Assembly: GCA_002953655.1 (NCBI GenBank)
Contig: CP025839.1
Span: 682,001 to 746,000, forward strand
Origin: Latilactobacillus sakei
Lineage (GTDB): Bacteria; Bacillota; Bacilli; Lactobacillales; Lactobacillaceae
Direction of reading: 5' to 3'
Length of the DNA stretch: 64,000 nt
Position numbers and translations under genes: made by a program. Below, in pieces: positions 16,930-26,033 of this stretch (within the stretch, counting starts at the first letter, position 1; each line of letters begins with the position of its first letter). The notes under the pieces were generated by a model. The model was given only the letters and a program-made list of their open reading frames with translations, searched no databases and was not told the origin of the DNA.

Positions 16930-17397
16930 ATGAAAAAAGTAGACCGACAGACACGGATTGAACAGATTATTAATCAGCAAGTGATAACCACTCAAGAAGA
17001 ATTACTAGCAACACTAAGAGATGATGGCATTGATGCCACCCAGGCGACAATCTCGCGCGATATTCGCGAGATGCAGATTGTTAAAGCGCGCGATGTGAAC
17101 GGTGAGTTACGCTATACCGTTTTTCATGATGATGAGCGGACGCAAGAACAACGGTTGAACGATAAGTTGCGTGAAGTTGCCTTGACGATTACCCAGGTTC
17201 AGGTGATGAACGTGATTAAAACTGTTCCTAGTAATGGTAATTTATTAGCAGCGTTGATTGATGATCTGGGATATGAAGATGTCGTCGGGACGCTTGCTGG
17301 GCATGATACAATTGTGGTTATCAGCCCGGATGAAGCACATGCGGCCGATTTAAATCAACGGTTTTCGGCACATTTAGCACGCCGTAAAAGGGACTAA
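16930..17397 (+). CDS. argR: ArgR/AhrC-family transcriptional regulator
   Basis: 155 residues, start at the ATG after GGAGGA. The N-terminal winged helix (SRDIREMQIVKAR) and the C-terminal hexamerisation and effector domain are both present. In E. coli ArgR the effector motif is GTIAGDDT, whose two Asp bind arginine; here it reads GTLAGHDT, so the first Asp is His. Lactobacilli usually have two ArgR paralogues that act together. No arginine gene is next to it; neighbours are the csc cluster and opuC. Family is certain, effector is not. Confidence 0.88.
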   Translation: MKKVDRQTRIEQIINQQVITTQEELLATLRDDGIDATQATISRDIREMQIVKARDVNGELRYTVFHDDERTQEQRLNDKLREVALTITQVQVMNVIKTVPSNGNLLAALIDDLGYEDVVGTLAGHDTIVVISPDEAHAADLNQRFSAHLARRKRD

Positions 17398-17414
17398 ATT
17401 TTAAAATTAATTAT

Positions 17415-17466
17415 AAAGGGCAACAATAAGTGAGACATTCATAGCTGACTTATTGTTGCCCTTTTT
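17415..17466 (+). terminator. Terminator after argR-like gene
   Basis: AAAGGGCAACAATAAGT pairs with ACTTATTGTTGCCCTTT (17 pairs), followed by T5. Confidence 0.9.
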
Positions 17467-17589
17467 CTGAAGGTATTAATGATGAGTAAGTATTCGTAAT
17501 GACTTATTTAAGTAAGTGTATGACTGCAAGAAATTATCGGAAAAAAGTTGATATTCAGCAATTTAAGGCTGAAGTGTAAGCCTTATCAA

Positions 17590-17618
17590 TTGACACTCAC
17601 TCGTTATCTTCTTAACAT
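17590..17618 (+). promoter_or_regulatory. Promoter of opuCABCD
   Basis: TTGACA (17590-17595) and TAACAT (17613-17618), 17-base spacer, about 50 bases before opuCA. Confidence 0.6.
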
Positions 17619-17666
17619 GAACTATATAAATAAATTTATGCTAATGCATTTATTAGGAGGTTAATG

Positions 17667-18818
17667 ATGGCACATTATCTAGAATTTGACCATGTTTCAA
17701 AGATTTATCGCGGTGGTAATAAGGCCGTTGATGACATTAGCTTCACAGTTGATCAAGGGGAATTCATTTGCCTAATTGGGACATCTGGTTCCGGCAAAAC
17801 AACGACAATGCGCATGATTAACCGGATGATTAATCCCACTCACGGCACAATTACGTTAGATGGGCAACCACTAGCGGATACGGACCCTGTTAAATTACGA
17901 CGAAAAATTGGGTACGTCATTCAAAATATCGGATTAATGCCCCATATGACGATTCGCGATAATATTACGATTGTGCCTAAATTATTAAAATGGTCTGATG
18001 AAGATCGCGAAAAAAAAGCACGAGAATTATTAAAATTGGTGGAACTACCTGCTGACTTTTTAGATCGTTATCCCAATCAATTATCGGGTGGCCAACAACA
18101 ACGAATCGGTGTGATTCGCGCATTGGCTGCGGGGCAAGATATTATTTTAATGGACGAACCCTTTGGGGCACTTGACCCGATTACGCGTGAAGCACTCCAA
18201 GATTTGGTTAAGCAATTGCAAGTTGAGATGGGCAAAACGGTGATTTTTGTGACCCATGATATGGACGAAGCGCTCAAGTTGTCGTCGCGAATTGTGATTA
18301 TGGACGGTGGCAAAATTATCCAATATGGCACGCCCAATGAGATTTTAAGACAGCCCGCTAACGATTTTGTTAAAGACTTAATTGGTCATGATCGTTTATT
18401 AGAGGCTAAACCGAATGTTGAAACCGTGGGGCAAATTATGCTGAAGACGCCGGTTGCCATTACGCCGGATAAATCATTAAGTTTTGCCATTAAATTAATG
18501 CGGCAACGGCGGGTTGATACGCTGTTAGTCGTTGACGAGCAACAGCAACTCCAAGGGTTAGTAGATCTGGAAAATATTGATCATCATTACAAAGATGCAG
18601 GGACCGTGCAAGATATCATGTCGACAAAGGTCAACTTTGTCAATCAAACCGATCTAGTCCGCGATACAATTGAACGGATATTAAAGCGTGGTTGGAAATA
18701 TGTACCGGTTGTCGATGATGACCATCACTTAGTGGGCATTGTGACGCGAACAGCGCTTGTCGACGTCGTTTATGACGCTGTTTGGGGCGATGACGAGCCA
18801 GATAATGTAACAGACTAA
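17667..18818 (+). CDS. opuCA: Glycine betaine/carnitine/choline ABC transporter, ATP-binding subunit with CBS domains
   Basis: 383 residues from the second ATG (6 bases after AGGAGG). Walker [10 protein letters not shown], signature LSGGQQQR, Walker B IILMDEP and the switch His (VTHD) are intact. The C-terminus (about 250-375) is a pair of CBS domains, which sense ionic strength or cyclic di-AMP in OpuC/OpuA systems. Drives uptake of compatible solutes under osmotic or cold stress. First gene of opuCABCD. Confidence 0.93.
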   Translation: MAHYLEFDHVSKIYRGGNKAVDDISFTVDQGEFICLIGTSGSGKTTTMRMINRMINPTHGTITLDGQPLADTDPVKLRRKIGYVIQNIGLMPHMTIRDNITIVPKLLKWSDEDREKKARELLKLVELPADFLDRYPNQLSGGQQQRIGVIRALAAGQDIILMDEPFGALDPITREALQDLVKQLQVEMGKTVIFVTHDMDEALKLSSRIVIMDGGKIIQYGTPNEILRQPANDFVKDLIGHDRLLEAKPNVETVGQIMLKTPVAITPDKSLSFAIKLMRQRRVDTLLVVDEQQQLQGLVDLENIDHHYKDAGTVQDIMSTKVNFVNQTDLVRDTIERILKRGWKYVPVVDDDHHLVGIVTRTALVDVVYDAVWGDDEPDNVTD

Positions 18819-18832
18819 AGGAGGCTAGCGTA

Positions 18833-19459
18833 ATGCTTAATTTTTTAAACCAAAATGGGGCCGACCTCTTGATTAAAACCTGGGAGCAACTTTATATCTC
18901 GGCCATTGCGTTACTATTAGGGGCATTAGTTGCAGTACCGCTCGGGATTGCCTTGACGCGCGTGCCCAAGACCGCGAAAGTCGTGATTGCAATTGCCAGT
19001 ATGTTACAGACGGTTCCCTCACTGGCATTACTAGCGTTAATGATTCCGTTACTCGGGATTGGGAAGGTGCCCGCCATTGTGGCCTTGTTTATCTATTCGT
19101 TATTACCGATTTTACGCAATACCTATATTGGGATGAACGATGTTGACCCAGTGTTAAAAGATAGCGCCAAAGGCATGGGGATGACGCCGCTCCAGTCAAT
19201 CATGCAAGTGGAAGTTCCGATGGCGATGCCAGTCATTATGTCCGGCATTCGCTTATCGGCGGTCTACGTCATCGCTTGGGCGACACTCGCGTCATATATT
19301 GGTGCCGGTGGTCTTGGGGATTTCATCTTCAACGGGTTAAACCTATTTAAACCGGATTTAATTATCGGCGGGACAATCCCGGTCACAATTTTAGCCTTGT
19401 TGGTTGATTTCTTGCTTGGTCGTCTCGAAAAAAGAATGACACCCGTTGCCATTCGCTAA
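18833..19459 (+). CDS. opuCB: OpuC permease subunit
   Basis: 208 residues, about six membrane segments, with the binding-protein-dependent permease loop ([29 protein letters not shown]) that contacts the ATPase. Preceded by AAAGGAGG. Pairs with the second permease at 20403. Confidence 0.92.
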   Translation: MLNFLNQNGADLLIKTWEQLYISAIALLLGALVAVPLGIALTRVPKTAKVVIAIASMLQTVPSLALLALMIPLLGIGKVPAIVALFIYSLLPILRNTYIGMNDVDPVLKDSAKGMGMTPLQSIMQVEVPMAMPVIMSGIRLSAVYVIAWATLASYIGAGGLGDFIFNGLNLFKPDLIIGGTIPVTILALLVDFLLGRLEKRMTPVAIR

Positions 19460-19470
19460 AGGAGGTCGCT

Positions 19471-20406
19471 ATGTTAAAAAGATTAAAAAAAATCACAGCC
19501 GTCACGCTGCTTAGTGGCTGCCTTTTGCTATTAGGCAGTTGTGGTTTGCCCGGTCTTGGTGGCTCGACAAAGGATACCATTCGGATTAGTTCTCAAAGTA
19601 CGACGGAATCTCAAATTTTAGCCAATATCGTCAGTCAATTGATTGCGCATGAAACGGATAACAAGGTCGAATTGGTCAATAATCTGGGGTCTTCAACCGT
19701 CACGCATGAATCATTAATCCGCGGTGATGCGGATATTTCAACGAGTCGGTATGCCGGAACCGAGATTACCGGCACGTTAAAAATGAAGCCCACGAAGGAC
19801 CCCCAAAAGGCCCAAACAATCGTAAAGCGCGAATTCAAAGACCGTTACCAACAAACGTGGTTTCCAACCTATGGCTTTGCCGATACCTACGCCTTCATGG
19901 TGACGCAGCAAATGGCTAAAAAGTACCATCTGGAAACGGTCAGCGATTTAGGCCGGGTGGCGAAGCAATTAACCGCCGGTGTTGACTCGGTGTGGGTCAA
20001 CCATGAAGGGGATGGCTATCAAGAATTCAAGCAAACTTACGGCTACGATTTTAAGAAAGTTGCACCAATGCAAATCGGTTTAGTCTATAGCGCACTGGCG
20101 GCCGGTAAAATGGACGTCGTCTTAGGGTATTCGACTGATGGGCGGATTAAGAGTTACAACTTGAAGGTCTTAAAGGATGACCGCCACTTTTTCCCACCAT
20201 ATGATGCTAGTCTAGTTGCTACTGATCAGATTTTAAAACAACATCCAGAACTGAAACCACTTTTAAAGCGGTTATCCGGGCAAATCAATCTTGATACGAT
20301 GCAGACGCTCAATTACCAAGTGGATAACGACTTGCTAGAACCCGCTGTGGTGGCTAAGCAATTCTTGACGCAACATGATTACTTTAAGAAAGGAGCCAAC
20401 AAATGA
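19471..20406 (+). CDS. opuCC: OpuC substrate-binding lipoprotein
   Basis: 311 residues. Lipoprotein signal with lipobox LLGSC (Cys about 24). OpuAC-type binding domain follows (SSQSTTESQILANIVSQLI). Trp residues such as WFPTYGF and VDSVWVNHEG could form the aromatic cage for quaternary amines. It captures betaine, carnitine or choline outside the membrane; the sequence alone does not settle which. Confidence 0.92.
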   Translation: MLKRLKKITAVTLLSGCLLLLGSCGLPGLGGSTKDTIRISSQSTTESQILANIVSQLIAHETDNKVELVNNLGSSTVTHESLIRGDADISTSRYAGTEITGTLKMKPTKDPQKAQTIVKREFKDRYQQTWFPTYGFADTYAFMVTQQMAKKYHLETVSDLGRVAKQLTAGVDSVWVNHEGDGYQEFKQTYGYDFKKVAPMQIGLVYSALAAGKMDVVLGYSTDGRIKSYNLKVLKDDRHFFPPYDASLVATDQILKQHPELKPLLKRLSGQINLDTMQTLNYQVDNDLLEPAVVAKQFLTQHDYFKKGANK

Positions 20407-21062
20407 CGCATTTAAACACGTGGCAACAGCTACTTTATTATTTCCAACATAATGGTGGTTACGTTTTAAGCCAATTTAATCGGCACTTCTTAATTTCAAT
20501 CTATGGGGTGTTATTAGCGGCCATCATTGGGATTCCGATTGGGATTTTGATTGCGCATCGTAAAAAAATGAGCGATGTGGTAATCGGCATTGCCAACGTT
20601 ATCCAAACGGTACCGTCCTTAGCGATGCTATCAATCATTATGTTGGGCTTAGGCTTAGGCACTAATACGGTGATTATGACGGTCTTTTTATATTCGTTAT
20701 TACCAATCATCAAAAATACGTATACTGGGATGATTAATGTCTCACCAAATATTCTGGATTCCGGTCTGGGTATGGGGATGACCAAGTGGCAATTATTGAC
20801 GATGGTTGAATTACCCTTGTCCTTAGCCGTGATTATGGCGGGGATTCGCAATGCGCTCGTAGTGGCAATCGGAATCACCGCGATTGGTTCATTTGTCGGG
20901 GCCGGTGGTTTGGGTGATATTATCATTCGGGGGACGAATGCGACCGACGGCGGTGCGCTAATTTTAGCTGGGGCGTTACCAACGGCTTTGATGGCAATTA
21001 TTGCCGATCTCGTTTTAGGGTTCATCCAACGCCGGTTAGAAGCGCCACAAGCCCATCATTGA
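20403..21062 (+). CDS. opuCD: OpuC permease subunit
   Basis: 219 residues, six or so membrane helices, permease loop at DSGLGMGMTKWQLLTMVELP. Its ATG overlaps the opuCC stop by four bases (ATGA), so the two are coupled. Last gene of the operon. Confidence 0.92.
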   Translation: MTHLNTWQQLLYYFQHNGGYVLSQFNRHFLISIYGVLLAAIIGIPIGILIAHRKKMSDVVIGIANVIQTVPSLAMLSIIMLGLGLGTNTVIMTVFLYSLLPIIKNTYTGMINVSPNILDSGLGMGMTKWQLLTMVELPLSLAVIMAGIRNALVVAIGITAIGSFVGAGGLGDIIIRGTNATDGGALILAGALPTALMAIIADLVLGFIQRRLEAPQAHH

Positions 21063-21069
21063 AAACGCT

Positions 21070-21115
21070 AAAAAAGGAGCCCAGACAAAATTTACTTTTG
21101 TCTGGGCTCCTTTTT
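21070..21115. terminator. Terminator after opuCD
   Basis: AAAAAGGAGCCCAGACAAAA/TTTTGTCTGGGCTCCTTTTT, about 20 pairs, with runs on both sides, so it may also serve the pseudouridine synthase gene. Its core GACAAAATTTACTTTTGTC recurs exactly in the terminator at 41404. Confidence 0.92.
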
Positions 21116-21207
21116 GGGATAGCCGAATCCTCGAAACGTGTTCTATCAGTTATCTCCTGGAGGATTAATAAAGATCCCCGGCTGATAGCCCACTTTCTTT
21201 TATTTGG

Positions 21208-22098
21208 TTATGAAAGATAGGGTTCAAACGCATCAGGAACTGGTGCCGTGACGGTTTGCGGGTGATCCGTATAAGGTTCTGTATACCGCAACGTCTGACC
21301 GTGGAGTAAGAGTCGTGGGGTTGTGTCGGTCGGGTTATAGAGGGGATCGCCTAGGATTGGATGACCAATACTGGCTAGATGGACGCGAATTTGATGGGTC
21401 CGGCCAGTTTCAAGATCGACCGCTAACACCGCCGTCGCGCCTTTCCGACTTAAAACGCGGTAGTGGGTAATCGCCGATAAACCGTTGATGTAATCGACAC
21501 AACGTTGACGATCATTTTCTGGGTCGACACCGATGGGCGAATTAATGGTCGCATGCTCTGCCAGTTCGTGTTTGGAATCATTGACGATGGCAATGTACTG
21601 GCGGGCCATCTTTTTTTGACTGAGTTGGCGATTTAAAATTCCGATCACAATCGGGGTTTTGCCAATCAATAAAACGCCACTGGTAGCTTCGTCAATGCGG
21701 TGGACCATGTAGGCCTTTTTCCCTTGTTGGGCGAGGTAAAAGGCGACTTGATTCATTAATGTGCCGTTTTCACCGGGGCGGTTGGGATGGGTTTTAATGC
21801 CGGCAGGCTTATTGACGATTAATAAATCGTCACTTTCAAATAAGACACTGAATGATTGCGTCGCATCTAGTTCGTAGTTTTGAACTTTGACGGACACCTC
21901 TGAAAAATTCAGCGTGATTTCATCGCCAGGTTCTACGTTGCGGTTAAACGCGCGGTATTGACCGTTGACGAGTATTTCACGATTAATCCGCAAGAAATGT
22001 TGCATTTTTTGCGGTACTAACCAGTGATTGAGCAGTCCACGGACTGACATCGGACTAAAGTCTGTTTCTAAAGTTACTTTTTTTTGGTAAATTATCAT
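21208..22098 (-). CDS. RluA/RluD-family pseudouridine synthase
   Basis: 296 residues. An S4-like N-terminal part (about 15-75, FLRINREILVNGQYRA) is followed by the catalytic domain with MVHRIDEATSGVLLIGKT, where the Asp of HRID is the nucleophile, and ETGRTHQIRVHLA. It isomerises uridines in 23S rRNA or tRNA; the exact target of this paralogue is not evident. Single gene read against opuC. Confidence 0.88.
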   Translation of the reverse strand: MIIYQKKVTLETDFSPMSVRGLLNHWLVPQKMQHFLRINREILVNGQYRAFNRNVEPGDEITLNFSEVSVKVQNYELDATQSFSVLFESDDLLIVNKPAGIKTHPNRPGENGTLMNQVAFYLAQQGKKAYMVHRIDEATSGVLLIGKTPIVIGILNRQLSQKKMARQYIAIVNDSKHELAEHATINSPIGVDPENDRQRCVDYINGLSAITHYRVLSRKGATAVLAVDLETGRTHQIRVHLASIGHPILGDPLYNPTDTTPRLLLHGQTLRYTEPYTDHPQTVTAPVPDAFEPYLS

Positions 22099-22204
22099 CA
22101 GCGTAAACCACCTTCAAGCTACCAGTTTAGCGAATTTGGCACTAAAAGTAAATTTTAAAAGATTATTAATGTCAACGCACTGGCATAAGGGGCATCCTGG
22201 AATA

Positions 22205-22213
22205 TGCTACAAT
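22205..22213 (+). promoter_or_regulatory. Extended -10 promoter of the PBP gene
   Basis: TGC-TACAAT at 22205-22213, 40 bases before the ATG; no clear -35. Confidence 0.45.
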
Positions 22214-22253
22214 ATAACAAAGTACGATGTAAATTGATTAAAAGAGGGATTGT

Positions 22254-24335
22254 ATGAATAAGCAGGATTCGCCGATTTGGTTGGCGATTAAACGTTTTTT
22301 TAAACGGGCGTGGCGAGTCGTGAAGTATGTTTGGTATCGACTACAATTAACCCGCTGGTTGATTTTGGGGATATTACTTTTAATATTTTTCATGAGTAGC
22401 TACTTAACCTTTAAAGCAAAAACGGCTAACGTTGGGGAAATTAAGGCCAACTTACAAACATCAACAACACTTTATGATGATAAAGATGCACGAGCGGGGA
22501 CCTTATACACTCAAAAAGGCACGTACGTCGAATTAGATAAGATTTCGCCCGAGATTCAAAATGCCGTGATTTCGACGGAAGATCGCTCCTTTTATACGAA
22601 TCCGGGCTTTAGCGTCAAGGGCTTGGCCCGCGCCGCTGTCAACTTAGTCATTCACCACGGACAAATTACCGGTGGGGGGAGTACGTTGACCCAGCAGCTC
22701 GCCAAAAATGCGAAGTTGAGTCAGAAGCAGACTTTCTCCCGGAAGTTTGAAGAACTCTTCCTAGCGGTTCAAATTACGAAGACTTACTCTAAAAAAGATA
22801 TCTTAGCGATGTATTTAAATAACGCCTACTTCGGTAATGGGGTGTGGGGCGTACAAGATGCCTCTAGACGGTACTTCGGTAAAAATGCCAGCGAATTAGA
22901 TGCTAGTGAAGCGGCCGTGATTGCCGCCATGCTCCGTAGTCCAAGTTACTATAATCCGGCTGATCATTTAGATAACGCTACATCACGGCGAAATTTAATT
23001 CTCGGCTTAATGGTGGATAACGGGAAATTGACGGAGAGCCAGGCAAAAGCGGCGAAGAGTGAACCATTAGTCGTTAAAAATACCTTGGAACAAAACGATA
23101 GTTACAAATATCCTTACTACTTTGATGAAGTTGTAAATGAAGCGGTTAAACGGTTCGGGCTTAAAGAAGAAGATCTCGTTAAAAACGGCTATAAGATTTA
23201 CACCGCACTTGATCAATCACAACAAAGTAAGATGGAAAATACCTTCGAGCAAAATTGGTTATTCCCAGACAATGCGGCTGATGGCACCTTAGTGCAAGGC
23301 AGCTCCATTGCTATCGATCCGAAAACAGGTGGTGTATCGGCCGTGGTTGGTGGGCGTGGCGATTACACGATTCGTGGGTATAGTCGAATTACCCAAATGA
23401 AACGGCAGCCGGGTTCGACAATTAAACCGTTGGCCGTTTATACACCAGCTCTAGAAGATGGCTATCACTATGATTCTTCTCTTCAAGATAAGAAGAAGAG
23501 TTACGGAACCAATAAATATACACCAACTAATCCAGATAATGTTTATACCGGTTCAATGCCGATGTATCAAGCAGTGGCCAATAGTACGAATGCGCCTGCT
23601 GTTTGGTTGTTAAATCAAATTGGGCTTAAACGCGGCATCAAGTCAGTTGAAGATTTCGGGATCTCAGTCCCTAAGAGTGACCAAAACTTAGCGATGGCCC
23701 TTGGTGGTTGGCAAGGAGGGGTTTCACCTTATCAAATGGCGAGTGCTTATACGGCTTTTGCCAATAACGGGGAACTTTCTGAGACCCACTTTATTCGAAA
23801 GATTGTGGATGCCAGTGGCGCCGTTATTGTTGATAACACGACACCATCGAAATCCCGGATTATGAGTCAGAAAACCGCTAAGGAAATGACCAGCATGATG
23901 TTGGGCGTTTATAACAGTGGGACTGGGCGTTACGCTAAACCAGATGGCTATCAAGTCGCTGGTAAATCCGGTAGTACCGAAGTCCCCGACAGTTACGGTT
24001 ACGGCACGAAGGATCAATGGTTAATCGGGTATACCCCGGATATTGTGGTCGCGACTTGGATGGGCTACGATAAGACGGATCAAGAACACTTTATGAAAAA
24101 TACCAGTATCGATGGCCTAGCGCCAATCTTTAAATACGAAATGCAACAGTTGTTACCAACGACGGCCCAAACTAGCTTTGATACGGAAGACGCGCAATCA
24201 ATGGCTAAAAAAGAAGACAATCAGGATTCTGACAAAGTCGTCAATTCGCTGCAATCGGGAATTAAAGATGGTGTAAATAAAGCGAAAGAAACGGTCAATC
24301 AATGGTATAATAACTTGAAAGGTTTTTTTAACTAA
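22254..24335 (+). CDS. Class A penicillin-binding protein (transglycosylase/transpeptidase)
   Basis: 693 residues. One membrane helix (about 33-52), then the glycosyltransferase domain (EDRSFY with catalytic Glu; TGGGSTLTQQLAKN) and the transpeptidase domain with SxxK as STIK, SxN as STN and KSGST in place of KTG. It polymerises and crosslinks peptidoglycan. The C-terminus is a low-complexity Gln/Asn/Lys helix without an extra domain. PBP1a/PBP2a-type. The UPF0342 gene follows 23 bases later. Confidence 0.93.
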   Translation: MNKQDSPIWLAIKRFFKRAWRVVKYVWYRLQLTRWLILGILLLIFFMSSYLTFKAKTANVGEIKANLQTSTTLYDDKDARAGTLYTQKGTYVELDKISPEIQNAVISTEDRSFYTNPGFSVKGLARAAVNLVIHHGQITGGGSTLTQQLAKNAKLSQKQTFSRKFEELFLAVQITKTYSKKDILAMYLNNAYFGNGVWGVQDASRRYFGKNASELDASEAAVIAAMLRSPSYYNPADHLDNATSRRNLILGLMVDNGKLTESQAKAAKSEPLVVKNTLEQNDSYKYPYYFDEVVNEAVKRFGLKEEDLVKNGYKIYTALDQSQQSKMENTFEQNWLFPDNAADGTLVQGSSIAIDPKTGGVSAVVGGRGDYTIRGYSRITQMKRQPGSTIKPLAVYTPALEDGYHYDSSLQDKKKSYGTNKYTPTNPDNVYTGSMPMYQAVANSTNAPAVWLLNQIGLKRGIKSVEDFGISVPKSDQNLAMALGGWQGGVSPYQMASAYTAFANNGELSETHFIRKIVDASGAVIVDNTTPSKSRIMSQKTAKEMTSMMLGVYNSGTGRYAKPDGYQVAGKSGSTEVPDSYGYGTKDQWLIGYTPDIVVATWMGYDKTDQEHFMKNTSIDGLAPIFKYEMQQLLPTTAQTSFDTEDAQSMAKKEDNQDSDKVVNSLQSGIKDGVNKAKETVNQWYNNLKGFFN

Positions 24336-24358
24336 ATTCATGTAAGGGAGTCACTACT

Positions 24359-24703
24359 ATGACAGTCAACATTTATGATGATGCGAACCAAATGGCAACT
24401 AATTTACAAACATTACCACAATTTTTAGGCTTGCAAAATGCTTTTGCAGCACTTAAGAAGGATGATATTGCCTTCACAATGTTCAAGAAATTTCAAACAC
24501 AACAAATGACTTTACAACAAAAACAAATGCAAGGCGAAGAATTAACGGATGACGAAATCAAAGAAATCCAAGAACTTGCTCAAAAAATCGGTGATATCGA
24601 TGCTATCAAGAACTTGATGGAACAAGAACGCCAATTAAGCCAATTAATGGATGAATTAAACCAAATCATCTCAAAACCAATTGCTGATATCTACCAAGCC
24701 TAG
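24359..24703 (+). CDS. YlbF/YheA family protein (UPF0342)
   Basis: 114 residues, almost wholly helical and coiled-coil-like, Gln-rich, with the family pattern from residue 5 (YDDANQMATNLQ) to the final SKPIADIY. YlbF/YmcA relatives in Bacillus modulate RNase Y; this branch (YheA type) has no assigned function. Ribosome site GGGAG; probably co-transcribed with the PBP gene. Confidence 0.85.
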   Translation: MTVNIYDDANQMATNLQTLPQFLGLQNAFAALKKDDIAFTMFKKFQTQQMTLQQKQMQGEELTDDEIKEIQELAQKIGDIDAIKNLMEQERQLSQLMDELNQIISKPIADIYQA

Positions 24704-24715
24704 AACGTATTTTTT

Positions 24716-24762
24716 AAGAGGAGTATCGAGTCGCAAAACGCGCACTTGATGCTTCTTTTTTT
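24716..24762 (+). terminator. Terminator after UPF0342 gene
   Basis: AAGAGGAGTATCGAGT/ACTTGATGCTTCTTTTTTT, long stem with a few mismatches and G-U pairs, loop around CGCAAAACG, then T7. Confidence 0.8.
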
Positions 24763-24796
24763 AGTGGTAAGGCGCCTTTCTAAGCCTTAGTTGCAA

Positions 24797-24805
24797 TGCT
24801 ATAAT
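24797..24805 (+). promoter_or_regulatory. Extended -10 promoter of yhaONM
   Basis: TGC-TATAAT, 32 bases before yhaO. Confidence 0.5.
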
Positions 24806-24837
24806 AAGACATATTACCAAAATGGGGGATAGCGATC

Positions 24838-26031
24838 ATGAAATTTATTCACGCGGCTGATGCGCATATTGATAGTCCGTTTGTCGGATTAAAAAAAGCG
24901 TCAACCAATTTATGGACGACGATTCACGAATCAACTTTTACCGCCTTTGAAAAATTAGTGCAAACGGCCATTGATGAAGCTGTTGATTTTGTTTTATTAG
25001 TGGGTGATTCATTTGATCAAGAGGCCCAGAGTTTACAAGTCCAAAACTTTTTGAAACAACAATTTGAACGCTTAAACGCTGTTGAAATCCCAGTTTATCT
25101 TAGTTATGGGAATCATGATTACTGGGATCCCAACCAAATTCATTTCGATTTTCCAAAAAATGTCCATGTTTTTACAACTGATGTTGAAGCCAAAACACTA
25201 ACGACTAAAGCCCAAGAAACGGTCACGATTGTTGGTTTTAGTTACGGGCAACGGTGGTTAGCAGCGGATCAAACCGCCCAATTTCCGCCACGAGCGGCTA
25301 CGACTTATACAATTGGGACGTTGCATGGTAGCCAGAGTACGGCATCTGATGCGGATCATTACGCACCGTTTACGTTAAGCGGGCTCAACCAACTACAATA
25401 TGATTATTGGGCACTAGGACATATTCATAAACGCCAAATTTTACAAGCACGGCCGTATGTCGTTTATCCGGGTAACTTGCAAGGCCGGCATAAGAATGAA
25501 CCCGGTGAAAAAGGTTTTTATTTAGTGACCGCGCAAGCGGGGCAATTCGAGCTTGAATTCAAACCGACGACGGTGATTGAATGGCAACGGCAACGGTTTG
25601 AGATTCCTGAAAATCCAAGTTTGAATCAATTGCAAGAAGGTTTGAGGACACAATTATTGCAAAGTGAAACAGCAAGCTTAGTGGCTTTGGAATTGACGCA
25701 CGCTGAACGGTTATCAAGTGATCTGATTCAACGCGTTAATAATGGTGAGTTACTCGCCTATTTACAAACAGACCTTGAGGCTAGCGCTATCATGCATTGG
25801 CCGTACGCGCTTAAACTACAGTTTGCTTCCCAACAACAATTTAGCCAGATTGATCAAGCCTATTGGCAAGCGGCGGCTGATAAGATTTTTACGCCAGATT
25901 ACATCTTGGAAAAGGCGCAACCGCTCTTGAAAGAAAAATTCATCCGAGAAGCCCTTGTAGATCCCGATTTTCAAGCGGACTTGCAGGCAATGGCTGAAAC
26001 GATTTTACAAGAAAAGAAGCTGGAGGACTAA
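24838..26031 (+). CDS. yhaO: SbcD/Mre11-like nuclease YhaO
   Basis: 397 residues. Metallophosphoesterase motifs: HAADAHIDSP, LVGDSFD, YGNHDYW, TLHGS and GHIHKRQ. These are the metal ligands of SbcD-type DNA nucleases. The C-terminal third is helical and probably contacts its partner YhaN. The next gene starts two bases after the stop. Likely acts in DNA repair together with YhaN; the substrate is not established. Confidence 0.88.
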   Translation: MKFIHAADAHIDSPFVGLKKASTNLWTTIHESTFTAFEKLVQTAIDEAVDFVLLVGDSFDQEAQSLQVQNFLKQQFERLNAVEIPVYLSYGNHDYWDPNQIHFDFPKNVHVFTTDVEAKTLTTKAQETVTIVGFSYGQRWLAADQTAQFPPRAATTYTIGTLHGSQSTASDADHYAPFTLSGLNQLQYDYWALGHIHKRQILQARPYVVYPGNLQGRHKNEPGEKGFYLVTAQAGQFELEFKPTTVIEWQRQRFEIPENPSLNQLQEGLRTQLLQSETASLVALELTHAERLSSDLIQRVNNGELLAYLQTDLEASAIMHWPYALKLQFASQQQFSQIDQAYWQAAADKIFTPDYILEKAQPLLKEKFIREALVDPDFQADLQAMAETILQEKKLED

Positions 26032-26033
26032 GC

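Noticed and set aside
20501-21025. 174-codon open frame opposite opuCD
   Set aside because: Antisense to a clear permease gene; Ile/Pro/Met-rich composition is an artefact and no start signal is present.
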